Positions 23,955 to 34,451 of a stretch of DNA of 64,000 nt are shown here, one piece after another. The notes beneath the pieces were generated by a model. That model had not been told where the DNA came from. It ran no database searches and was given only the letters and a program-made list of their open reading frames with translations. The stretch comes from Sistotremastrum niveocremeum HHB9708 (Eukaryota; Basidiomycota; Agaricomycetes; Sistotremastrales; Sistotremastraceae). The first letter of the stretch is position 1, and every line of letters starts with the position of its first letter. Position numbers and translations under genes: made by a program. Location: NCBI GenBank assembly GCA_001630475.1, contig KV419423.1, positions 62,001-126,000 of the forward strand, given 5' to 3'.

Positions 23955-23998
23955 GATGATATTGATATTGATATTTTCCTATTTTCCTATTTTCCTAG
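23955..23998 (+). repeat. Short tandem repeats
   Basis: About three GATATT units are followed by three TTTTCCTA-like units, ending in CTAGTACTG. Simple microsatellite-type tracts, no function inferred. Confidence 0.6.
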
Positions 23999-24012
23999 TA
24001 CTGTAAGAATCT

Positions 24013-24260
24013 CGGATGACGATGTCGATGTCGGTGTCGATGGTGAGGAAACGTCTGTTTCGCGCATGAATATTAATGTGAGATTGATGATGGATATGAT
24101 ATGGGAGTACTTCTCTCTTCGAGCTTTGAGCTTCGAGCAAAAGGCGAATCGTCCAGTGTAGCGATTATTTGGGGTTGACTCGGATGACGGGTTACTATTG
24201 AAGTTGATGTCGATGGTGAGGAAACGTCCGTCTCGAGGATGAATGAGCGGTATGACATGC
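24013..24260 (+). repeat. Imperfect direct repeat
   Basis: The segment starting near 24013 (CGGATGACGATGTCGATG, then GGTGAGGAAACGT and CGCGCATGAAT) is echoed from about 24180 (CGGATGACGG, GATGTCGATGGTGAGG, AAACGTCCGTCTCG, GATGAATGAG). Two diverged copies of a unit of 70-90 bp. Confidence 0.5.
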
Positions 24261-25893
24261 CAGTGGTCGAACGAATGAAATGGTACCGGTAGCAGCGACA
24301 ATAATCAATAATTCAGATGAAGATAATATTGACGGTCCATCTCCGAACAGAAACGACTCGGCGGGTACTTAAACGTTTGAGAGGATTTCCAACTTTCGAA
24401 TGACTAGTGCAGGCATTGATATTACTGTAGCGTTGGAGTGTTCATCAAACGAGAGACCGATATCACGGTTGTTAGATACTAGACAGGGAGGAGTCCCGGC
24501 AGTGGACCGTGACAAGAACTTGCGTAGAGGAGATGCTGGATCTGCCGTCTGAACAAGCCAGACATGTATGATGGTGACGTAAGGAAAGGAGCATTGTTCT
24601 GGGTGATCGCTTATAAAGGCCTGCCTTCAAGCTGCCTAGGCCTATAGGGGCATGTTATGTGACGATTTCAGACTAATCCTGATTGCGTTCCAAAGATTTT
24701 TGATTTTTGGGTATGAGAACTAGTGACTTCGACATGAGATCTTATCAAGTGTGTGCTATATCAAGAGTTGAATAGACGGGAGAGCTGACGTTAGCCCGAG
24801 TAATTGAGCAGAAGGAAAGTCCTGGTGAAACGAATCAGAATCAAGCCTGAGACTAAGCGGAGATAAACGGAGATAAACGAAAATAGATGACATCTGTCAT
24901 CCGGACAAGGATTGAGCGCTGAGCGAAAACGAAGAGGTGCGGATCCGCAAGTGAGACGAGACGAAAAAGCAGTACCAGTGCGGATCCATCTTCCATCTCG
25001 GCGCCGAACCAGAAGAGGACGAGAAGACGTCTTGGCGTTACATTTAGCAAGGACCGCAAGTAGCGGAATCAAGTGTCTCTCATTCCACATGTACTCCATC
25101 TGCTCAGGAACCGGATGCGAATGTATGAATACTGTGCGAGTATGGTGTTAATGGTGGGTATGGGGAGTGTGGTGAGAGGTCGGTTGAGGGATAGCCGTTG
25201 AGTGCTTGAGTGAGTGACGCTAGCGCTGGTGGAGAGTAGTATGGAAGATGCCGTGGGATGACAGGGGGTGAGAACGTACTCTATACTCTAATAGTAACAT
25301 AAATGGATGAATCACGCGACCTCTCATATATCCCCATTCTCCTTTCTTTTTCAACGGAATAACGAAATAACGAATGGACGAAGAGAGAGAGAGGATGAGA
25401 CACACGTGCAAGATGAGGATGAGTATATGAGGAGGAGGTGACGACGGTCGTTAGCGTTGCGTTGAGATGGGATGGGATGAGATCGGAGCGGCATTCGGAG
25501 AGTTCTTGATCCGGGCTGGTGAGATCTTCAATCTTCTATTTCTTTCCTGATCCGGATCTCTCTCTTCTCCTCCTCTCCTCTAAATAATCCCAATGAGACT
25601 CACCTCCATAATCCAATCCAAGTTCCGATCGGCCGAATCACGAACGAAATAGGAAAGAAATGGACATGTGCCGATGACGTGCTCGAGTTCGGATACGAAT
25701 ACGGATGAGTATGACTGAAGAAAGAAGGCAAAGAAAGAAGGAATGGGGCCATATGGCATCTCCTCTACTCTCACTCGGCTCTCGGTTCTCGGTTCTCCTA
25801 TACCCAGCTCCACAGCACTCAAATACTCCCCATGCCGCCTCCCTTCTCCGCACTCACTAGTACTGGCATACTCGCGGTTGTTAGTGGGAGACG

Positions 25894-26788
25894 ATGGCTT
25901 TACGAACTCAACGACTCGTCGCTTTGATCCTGACGTGGATATTCGCAGTCATTGGATTCTCAACAGGTATCAACGCGCGTGTAAAGTACGTCCCCCCCTC
26001 CTTTTCTTTCTCCCCAAAAACCTAATACTGATGATTGTGGGTGTAGGACAGACCAAAATAAATCATTCGTAAAAGCAAACGTCCCAATCCCCGGCACAAT
26101 AGTAACAATAAACACACACACCCTCGACATCCCAGGCGACATCCTCGTAACAGGCTGTGCAGGCCTCGCATTCTTTTCCTCACTCTTCATCCTCATACAC
26201 CTCATCTTCCCTTCTCCCACCTCTCACTCACACTTTCTGGCCAAGAGGACGACGAGTAGGGCGTTTGAGACACTTGAAGGCGCCGTTTTGCTTTTTTGGA
26301 CGACGTGGACTGCGGCGAGTGGAGCTGCTACGCTTGCTATTGCACGAACGAAGAGTGCTGTGGTATCTGCGACTTTGAATGGGACGCCTTTGCCGCAGAG
26401 TTTTATTGATCAGGAGGCTAAGGCTCTCGGACAGAATCCGGCGTATTGGGCTCAGTCATACGGTGCGCCCTTTTCCCTCTTCGTTTTTTTCCTCCGTATA
26501 TTAAATCGGTGGTGGTTGGCAGTGAGATTGTTTACGATTATAATATGGCCCGCAGTCCTATTCGGCCTCCTCGCAACCCTCCTCACATTCATCGCCGCCT
26601 CCCGCCCCTCATCAAGAACAGACTCAATGGACGGACCCATGACCTCCAATGGAATGGCAGGGGGGATGGGTATGGGAATGAAAGAGAGAGGAATGGGAAG
26701 TAGGATGGGGATGGGACAGGAGGGAAGTGTGAGGAGTGAGAAGATCGATGAGGGGAAGGGGAGTAGTGAGGCTTCTGAACGGGTTTGA
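25894..26788 (+). CDS. Multi-pass membrane protein with Met/Gly-rich tail
   Basis: Starts MALRTQRLVALILTWIFAVIGFSTG, a first membrane helix. After an intron of about 60 nt (near 25988-26046) come a short loop with TDQNKSFVKANVP, a second helix (VTGCAGLAFFSSLFILIHLI), a third (ALEGAVLLFW-like segment through TWTAASGAATLAIA) and a fourth (TIIIWPAVLFGLLATLLTFI). The tail carries MAGGMGMGMKERGMGSRMGM, then a Lys/Ser-rich end. The four-helix layout resembles MARVEL/tetraspan-type fungal membrane proteins, but I see no diagnostic motif. A 63-nt stretch at about 26461-26523 has GT and AG borders and a length divisible by three; it may be an intron or may be retained. About 270-290 aa. Converges with the DUF6534 gene. 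Confidence 0.65.
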
Positions 26789-28220
26789 GCGAGTGCAACG
26801 AGCGCAACTCCAGAGACTGAGCTATGTTTTTTCGTTCGTTCGTTCGCTTTATTTTTTGATACCTGCCTTTCTTCTTCATGTCGTATGTCCTGCGTGGACT
26901 TGTATGAGAAGTAATTCAATCCAACCTTGATGCATCGATGTTAATATCATCTTCGTCAGACAAGTTGTCCAAGTCCTCTGTTCTTTCCCCTCTCGTCGGT
27001 GGTTTGAATGACGTGACATATGTATGCGCACGCATATACTACTGTACGTTCTCACTTCCTCAATCACTTTCAACGCACGCATATGCGCATATATACACCC
27101 TCGTAAAACTTCTAGGCACCTGACGACCTGTTACAACGCTGCTTCTACAAAATTGATTACAAATTGACTACGACGCAGAAGTGACGCACGGAAGAAAATT
27201 CACGCCGATCGTCCCCTCCCTCGATCTAAAGTTCAAACCTTCAATCTTTCAAGGTTCGGCATCTCTGCAACGGCATCTCGAAAGCTTGCCCGGCATCGAT
27301 TTTTCAAACCGGCACGGCCTTTGCACGGCCTCTTGACGGGCCGAGTCTGTCATCTTCGTTGTTCCATGTGGATAACTATATATAGTAGTCGATGTTTGAC
27401 AGGTTGTTTGATGACTGATATGTGCATTTGACGGGCTCTCACAGCTGATTGACGGCTTGCTTGACGGCGTCTTTGATCTTATCTACTCGCATGTATTTAT
27501 CTAATCTTATCTTATTATTCCCATTCCTAGCCTCGGTACATGGAGTGTTGACAGTATCGATGACGTGCTGTTATAGTATACATCGCACGTTACAATCCTT
27601 CACTCAAACTGACATCTCCATACGATCCGTTGTAGTTTTTGATTCATTCTGTTCTGTTCGATTCTGTTCTGAGTTTGGTAGTCTGAAGTACATGCACAAT
27701 GAAAGAGAAAAACTGTGAAAGAAATGGAAGAGATGAAACGAAAGAAAGAGGGAGATGCTATGTATGATATCGAGTCAGGACGTAACCTGCTTTTTGGAGT
27801 GTGATGTATGACAATGTGTAATGTGTCGGTAGTATGAGTTTATGAAAAGGATGTCGGTGGCGGGTGTATGACGGGTGGCGGATAGGTGGGTGGGAAGTCG
27901 ATGAGGATGTGGATGGGTGGCGGGTGGCGGTTGGCGAGCAGTGAGGGTGAGACGAGGTCGAAGTTCGAGATTGGAAGTGGAACGAAAGGGTGAAGGGACG
28001 AGGGGACGAAGGGATAGAATGGACATCCGGCCGAAGCAGATCAAGAAGATCAAGAAACGAAATCAAGAAACCGATCCAAATAATATAACATGAATAAATT
28101 CCTCCCTCACTTCGCCCTCACATATCCTCAGTCCTCTTCTTCACGCCATACAATCTCAATCGCCCTCACATCTCACAGAGAGAAAAAGAGCAAAGGAGCG
28201 AAAAGGTTAGGGATTAAGGA
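26789..28220. other. Intergenic stretch, no supported gene
   Basis: Contains a short GTTC-type tract near 26838 and alternating purine-pyrimidine ATGCGCATATAT-like tracts near 27020-27095. A Ser/Pro/His-rich frame at 27758-28066 (minus) arises from GGTGG-type simple sequence. No gene supported. Confidence 0.55.
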
Positions 28221-30001
28221 TTAAGGAAACTTAGATAAAGCCTCCCCAGGCGGAGCCTTCTGTCCCTCAAGCTCATAACATTCCCCTTCCTCATGTTCCA
28301 TAAAACTCGTATCCGTATCCCCATCACGGTCGTGATGTCTTGATACGCTCGTCGTTGTAATAATATTGATCGGGCCTTTCGCCGCCGTCTACACCCCATA
28401 AACACATCAGCACCCCTTTCGATCCAAACAGAAAAGAAGGAAACGCCCTCGTAGAACGAGAGAGGAAGGGGACTTACACGATCCCAAACAGGCATCTCAG
28501 CACTAGTCTCCAACCCCACCCCTCCTCTCCCTCTCGAACTCGGTATCCGTCCACCGCGTCCACTAGCGGCATTACCTAAACCTTTCATCCAACCCGAAGC
28601 ATCTTTTGAGGCTCCTGTAATCGTATTTCCGGAGTTTTCGGTTACTTGGGGTGTTCGTGCGTTGAGGGTTGACATTAGGGAGTTTGTGTACATTTTTGCG
28701 AGGGGGAAGTTGAAGAGGAGGTGCAGGGAGTTGGCCTGTTTTCGTTTGAGGTTAGGTATGGGGGTTTTTATGGAGAAATGGAGACCTACGAAGTTGAGGA
28801 AGATGATGAGGTCGAGAGTTGCCCATAACGCGGTTATCGCGCCCGTTTGTAACGTCACTACCCAACCCCACATTTATCAGCCCAATGCCACACCCGAACG
28901 AAAGGAAAGACGTACATCGAATGATCTTAGTAACGATATCATTCGTCGAAGGCATCCCGCTCCGATTCTTATGCTACACCCCCCATAAATCTCTTATCAT
29001 ACGAACGGAAGAGGGAGGGGGGACGTACGAGGTACCATGTCAAAGAACCGGTGATGATGAAATCGCACACCATGGAGAGGACGAGCCATAGGATGACGAG
29101 AGCTTGAAATTTGTGGAAGTCGAGGAAGGACTTGACGAGTGTTACGGCTATCGTGACTCCAATGCCACAAACTACAAACACGTCAGTTTTTGTCCCAAAA
29201 AATAGGAAATGTGGAGGGAAGGGACGTACGGAGTTGGATAAATGCAAAGACGGCGATGACGATTCCGAGGAGGAGGGATTCGGTGAGTTTGTAGACGCGC
29301 CATGCGAAGAATGTTTGAGCGGTTGAGGAGATGAGGACTGTCGTAACGGGGACTGTAAAATAGACAAGGGATTAGAATATGATCAAGGGGAGATATCACG
29401 TGGCGAAGCGAGATCAGGGCAAGCGGCATGGCAGGGCGAGAGAAAGGGGAGACGGAGACGGCGTGCTCGGGAAGAAGGTATGGTACGTACTCAATGAGAA
29501 GACTGTCAATTGTGTCAGTTTAGTGTTCTGATGATAGGAGGGAAAGGGTGAGACGTACCCCAGTTTGTGTTTAGGATGTTGACAAAGTCCCCTGCCGAGC
29601 AAGTTAAGTTAGTTGGGAGTTAGTTGATGAGAAGGGGGAGGGCTTACCGAAAAGAGTGACGGTGTATATGTAGACGCAGGCCGTTTCGATGAGGGTATGT
29701 AGGAAATCTGCTACTAGGAAATAGCCGACCATAGCCTTCATCCAAGTTGGATCCCTGCATTTCGCATTAGCACCAAGTCACACGACACGAATTGCGAGAA
29801 AGGGGATGTACCTGGGATAACGAATGAAGTAGAGGTAACATTGAGTAATGAGGATGCCGCAGAGGAGAAGACTGCAGGCTGGAGAGAGATGAACGAGATG
29901 GGTTAGCACGAACAAAAGTCGTAATCGCGGAGGCGGCAGCAAAATTGGTACGTACCTGTGCCTATGACCATGGGTCCAAGAACGAAATCGAGTTCACCCA
30001 T
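28221..30001 (-). CDS. DUF6534-type multi-pass membrane protein
   Basis: DUF6534 proteins are seven-helix membrane proteins expanded in agaricomycetes, of unknown function. The start MGELDFVLGPMVIGT and the early exon (RDPTWMKAMVGYFLVADFLH, then TACVYIYTVTLFG) fit the family pattern, where a GT...LLFG helix is followed by a DP.WMK loop. Later exons give helices ending LQTGAITALWATLDLIIFLN and the conserved cytosolic FPLAKMYTNSLMSTLNARTP block. The last exon, after an intron ending near 28389, encodes an acidic tail that stops at 28221. At least seven short introns are present. The frame remains open where I followed it. It is divergent from the P450 gene, sharing a 774-bp upstream region that contains a MITE. 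Confidence 0.8.
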
Positions 30002-30468
30002 GGTTGCAAGAGAGTGTGAGGGGAGGCTGGGGATGCAAGCAAGTTGAGAGTTGTCCGGGGGCGTTTTATAACGTGACGGGAGTGGTGCTCATAGAGTAAG
30101 GGATGGAGAGAAGGTCAAAGCATCGCAACAATCGAGATGAGAGGAATCGTGCTCGGCTAACGACCGGATGAGCGGAGATCTGGATATGTACGGGACAGGA
30201 TGGAATTCAAATAAAAAGGAGGGAGCAAAAACAAAATGGACCTTGCCTATTTGGGCAAGAAGACAAACAAACTCGGGTCAGGGTCGCGTTTTCATTCCGG
30301 TACGTCCGTTGCATGCTTCGCTTCTGCTTCCGAATCCGAATCCGAATGCTGTATCGAGGCCCATTCGAACTCAGTGGCGAGGAAAAAAGAAGAAAGAAGA
30401 ACGTAATGATCGAAGGAGATGATTTACCGTTCAGTTGGTCGTCCACGTCAAATTCGGCTGTCTGGATA

Positions 30469-30732
30469 CTGTACATACACGACCATAACATACGGCCGTA
30501 ACGCCGTAACGATCTCAGGAACCGGACTTTCAACATACTCACAAAAATATCACCGTAACGTTTGGAATTTTTGACATACAGTGACGCCCGGATATACCAG
30601 CCGGCGTAGCCGGCTCGCCCAAATTTCAAGACTTAACATATTTCGAGAGCATTTGGCGTAACGTTACGCCAATCTCACATACAGATCCCACGATTTCGGC
30701 CGTAACGGTATGTTACGGTCGTGTATGTACAG
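30469..30732. mobile_element. MITE with terminal inverted repeats and TA target duplication
   Basis: A 264-bp non-coding element. The left end CTGTACATACACGACC and the right end GGTCGTGTATGTACAG are perfect reverse complements over 16 nt. The similarity extends inward for about 10 more nt (ATAACATAC against GTATGTTAC). The element is bordered on both sides by TA, the target duplication of Tc1/mariner-type elements. Inside are several CGTAACG motifs and a palindrome GGCGTAACGTTACGCC. No transposase is encoded, so it would need a transposase from elsewhere. It ends 43 bp before the P450 start codon. Confidence 0.85.
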
Positions 30733-30775
30733 TAGTAGATATAGTAAATCCCCCCTTCTTCCCATACGCACAAAC

Positions 30776-32661
30776 ATGATCCTCTTTCTCATCCCCGCCC
30801 TTCTCCTCGTCGCCGCCTTCGCCGTCAAGGCTATCTACCACCTCTACCTCTCCCCTCTAGCTCGCCAGGGCATTCCTGGCCCTTGGTATGCTGCTGTATC
30901 CGATTTATGGTCCACCACTCAGCAGCTGTCCCTCCGTCAATTCCGTGGGGTTGACGCTCTTCTCAAGAAATACGGACCTGTCGTGAGAATTGGCAAGAAT
31001 AAGGTATATTCTATTTCATTTCGGCTCTTATCCCTGCACGTCAGTTTAATCTCCTTTCCCCACTCCCCACAGGTCGTCTTCCTCGATGTCCAGGCTCTCA
31101 AAACTGTCTATGGTGTCACTGCGAAATTCGACAAGAGCGATTTTTATCAGCGTTTCTTGACCAACCATAATCAACACAGCTTCACCTTCATCGACGCCAA
31201 GGATCATGCTAATCGCAAACGATCATATGCCGGTCATTACTCTGTTACCAACCTCGCTCGTTACGCTCCCAAAATCGAAAGAGTCCTCCTTCAGATGGTC
31301 GACGGTCTCCTCAAAAACGGCGGAAAATCGACTTTCGACGTCATGTCGCTTTACAGACATCTTCTCGTCGATAACATTTTCAACGTCGCTTTCGACACCG
31401 ACGTCGGTATCATGGAACGTTGGACTCGCAATGAGTTCAGTCCTTTGGATCAGGCCGTTACTGATTTCCCCAAAGCTCAGACTATGGTGCGTAGCCGCGT
31501 CTTATCGGATTTTATTCTTTTTTTAATGTCTTGGCAGATCGAACTCTTTCCCCGCCCCCTCACATTCCTTCTTTTTTCAATCCCCCACGCTCGCTTACAA
31601 TCGTTCCTGAGGTCCGACGTCATTCTATGCGAGGTACGTTTTTTTCGCGATACCGCTGGATGAGTACTCATTTCAGGTAGGCCGCAACTGGTATCTTCAA
31701 AAAGGCACTCGCGGAATTCGAATCCTCCAAAGCTATTGAGTCCTCAGACGACGAGAAAGCGGACTCCGAGAACGCCGGCCGCGAAGTAGACGGCAAGTCC
31801 CTCATTCGCCGCATGCTCGAATTCAAAATGCCCGACACTGGCCGCCGTATGACCGACCTCGAAATCATCAGCGAGGCCCAGTCTCATCTGTAAGTGACAC
31901 TTTTCCATATCTGACGAAAATGTGGCTCAGTCACGCTTGAATAGTATTGCCGGGTCGGAGACTACTTCTACGACTATGTCATATGCGACTTTCGAGCTAT
32001 CTCGTCGTCCGGATGTCGTTTTCCGTCTGAGACAGGAGATAGATTCTGCTATTCCGGATTTGCGCACTATGGGCGATTTGACTATGTTGCAGAATTTGCC
32101 TTATCTTAACGCGGTCATCAAAGAAGGTTTGTTTCTCGATGTTTTGAAGTGGAGACGCTTGAAGCTTATTCGTAACCGTGGCGTTAGTTCTCCGTCTTTA
32201 TCCGGCTATTCCTGGTCCTCTCCTCCGAAGCGTTCCCGCCCATGCTCCCGACTTTACTATCGGTGGTTACCACATTCCTCCCGGTACTACTCTCGCAACC
32301 CAATGCACGACTCTCCATCGTCAGAAGGAAGTCTGGGGTGAAGACGCGGATGAGTTCAGGCCCGAGCGATGGTTCGAAGAAACTGAAGCTATGCGAACCA
32401 ACTTCATTCCTTACGGTCTCGGAGCCAGGATGTGCTCTGGATGGAAGTAAGTTGCTTTTCATTTTTTAATTGACAATTCATTGATTGCAAAATAGTCTGG
32501 CAAACGTCATGCTCAGAGTCCTGTTGTCAACGTTGACGAGGAACTTTGACATTATCGCCGCGCCCGAAACGACTCAGAGTTCGTTGTACGTTCTCGAGAG
32601 TTTTGCTTCGTTCCCCCTCGCATTGCAGGCCAAGTTTAGGTTTATTCCCAGGACTGAGTGA
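30776..32661 (+). CDS. Cytochrome P450 monooxygenase
   Basis: Seven exons (30776-31003, 31073-31486, 31538-31633, 31681-31889, 31945-32126, 32188-32446, 32496-32661) sum to 1,554 nt, 517 aa, uninterrupted. It begins with a membrane anchor (MILFLIPALLLVAAFAVKAI) and a Pro hinge (GIPGPWYAAVSDLW), as in microsomal P450s. The I-helix oxygen motif is AGSETT; the K-helix ExxR is EVLR in KEVLRLYPAIPG; the PERF-like region is FRPERWF; the heme loop is YGLGARMCSG with the Cys ligand present and Tyr in place of the usual Phe. The substrate cannot be predicted. All landmark residues are present, so it should be an active ER-bound oxidase with a reductase partner. The region around 31740-31850 is acidic and variable. 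The MITE ending 43 bp upstream may affect its promoter. Confidence 0.95.
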
Positions 32662-34451
32662 TCCTGCGGAGTTAGTAGTTGGACTTAGGATTTATCTATG
32701 GAATAGATTTCCGCTGGGACAGAAACTTCATATCTATCTTTACATGCATTACATAGTTTTCAATATCATTTGCAATTGGATCTATTCTATTTGAACACCT
32801 CGAAGGTTGGAACACTTCCAAGCGACTCCATTGCTCTCGCGAAGGGTGGACAAATGTGAAAGCTCGAGCAAGTCTTGTCCACATGCATTGAACAATGATT
32901 GAATGACTTAGCGAAATTTGCATTGAGTGGAATGACACAGTCTCGCTGCTTCCGATAAAAACCGAAGACGGATCACTGAAACTCGAAGAAGTTTTGCTCA
33001 GTCGCACTGTATTGGATTCTCAAATTTCAAAGCTCGCGGTCCAGACCCATCATTCACCATTGAGAGCTGCCCCCTTGTCGAAGGCAGGCGTGAGATCGTT
33101 TGGTAAACATCTCAATGAACATGCTTCTGTTCTCCGCACGTATAGCAAAAAAAGAATCCGTAAGATCTTAGCGTCTCGAAATTCTGCGAAGGAAGCGGAA
33201 GTTTCGAGCTTAGAATTTCGAAGTCGTAATATCGTAAGAACAGGAAGAACCGTCAGGTTAGTTTGATCTTTGATGCGCCGCGCATGGGGTTGGTTGCAAT
33301 CTTGGTCCCTGGAAAAGTCATGCGCGTTGTATGCTACTTGATTGAGCTTGATCTGCCCTGCCTCAATATGTTAGGCGAATGTATGCTACCCTGCTATGAC
33401 CACGACTGGAGGTCATACCTACGTAAACCCTCGCAATTTTTCCCGTTGCACGATCACGGCATCTGATCGGAAAGTCGATCAGGATTTAAGGATTTAGATC
33501 TTGAGTCCGTGCCGAGTGTTCGGCACGCCATTCTGGGCCGGGATACAGGGGCGGAAGTAAATTTGCAGGTTAGCTAGCGTGCGAATGTGCTATATCGGGA
33601 TCCGGGAACCCCGTTGGGTCTTTCATGAAAGGGTCATGCATGGCTAAGATGACAGACGGAGATCACAATCCAGGCACGGAAGAGAATGTTTGACAGCACG
33701 CAGATTTAATGGACCAATAGATTCCAGATGTTACGCTATGCGCTATCACTTGAGCGCTATCGTTCTGCAACACTAAGTGGAGCATACAGCCGCTTCGTAT
33801 TCGTGATTCAGGGAGAATAAACGATACACTTCTCCCGACGAAACCGCCTGCCTACGTATATTGAAACTGGGGAAAGCGGCAGCATCTGACCGTCTAGACC
33901 CTTTGACAACCGGCAACGGTCCGATCGGAATCTGTTCGAGTTTTTCAATTGGATCGGGTCACATTCTTGCTTACCCTTCGGCTAGGCTCTCCGTCATGGG
34001 GAATAAAGAAATGAATTTTTAAATGAGAACTTCTCTTCTCACTCCACTTATTTTGACAGAAGCACTGCTCTTCGTGGTGCTACAACACGATATATTGACA
34101 AACTCGAGATCTATATCAAGGGTCGTCGACAACCCCAGTTGCACTCGATCGGTCGATTCGGTCGACGAAAAAAGTCTTCACGAAATTCCAACAGCTCAAA
34201 CAGAATCCGTACTTTCTCACGCCACGAGGAGGACAACAGAAGAAGTGCGTTTTGCATGCATGGAGAGTGATAGAAATATTCAATGGTGCGCTTGATGGAT
34301 CCTAAGATTTAAAGAGGATGACGAGTGTATAGCGTTTTATCGACAAAGCAAGATATCCAACATAGCAACGAAAAACAAACTGAAGATGTGCAAAGAACAT
34401 TAGAAAGCTCGACTATCAAGTGGAAGTTTTTTTCTGGCCCTCTCAGAGTTC
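32662..34451. other. Intergenic stretch, no supported gene
   Basis: 1.8 kb between the P450 and the 3' end of the F-box gene. A 90-residue frame at 34023 starts with a hydrophobic segment but has no further support. No repeat R or S and no transposon ends were seen. Confidence 0.5.

Larger units (their letters stand above)
22721..25893. other. Gene-poor stretch with simple-sequence tracts
   Basis: No gene is supported in 3.2 kb. The DNA is purine/AT-rich with short internal repetitions: GATTGATAG units near 23295, alternating GATATT and TTTTCCTA units at 23955-23998, and two copies of a GATGTCGATGGTGAGGAAAC-like block near 24030 and 24207. Reading frames here are Ser/Arg-rich products of this simple sequence. 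Confidence 0.55.

Noticed and set aside
27758-28066. 102-residue minus-strand frame rich in Ser, His, Pro
   Set aside because: Arises from GGTGG-type simple sequence; a second overlapping frame is equally open.
34023-34295. 90-residue frame with a hydrophobic start (MRTSLLTPLILTEALL)
   Set aside because: A possible signal peptide, but nothing recognisable follows and no promoter or homologous copy is seen; left unannotated.
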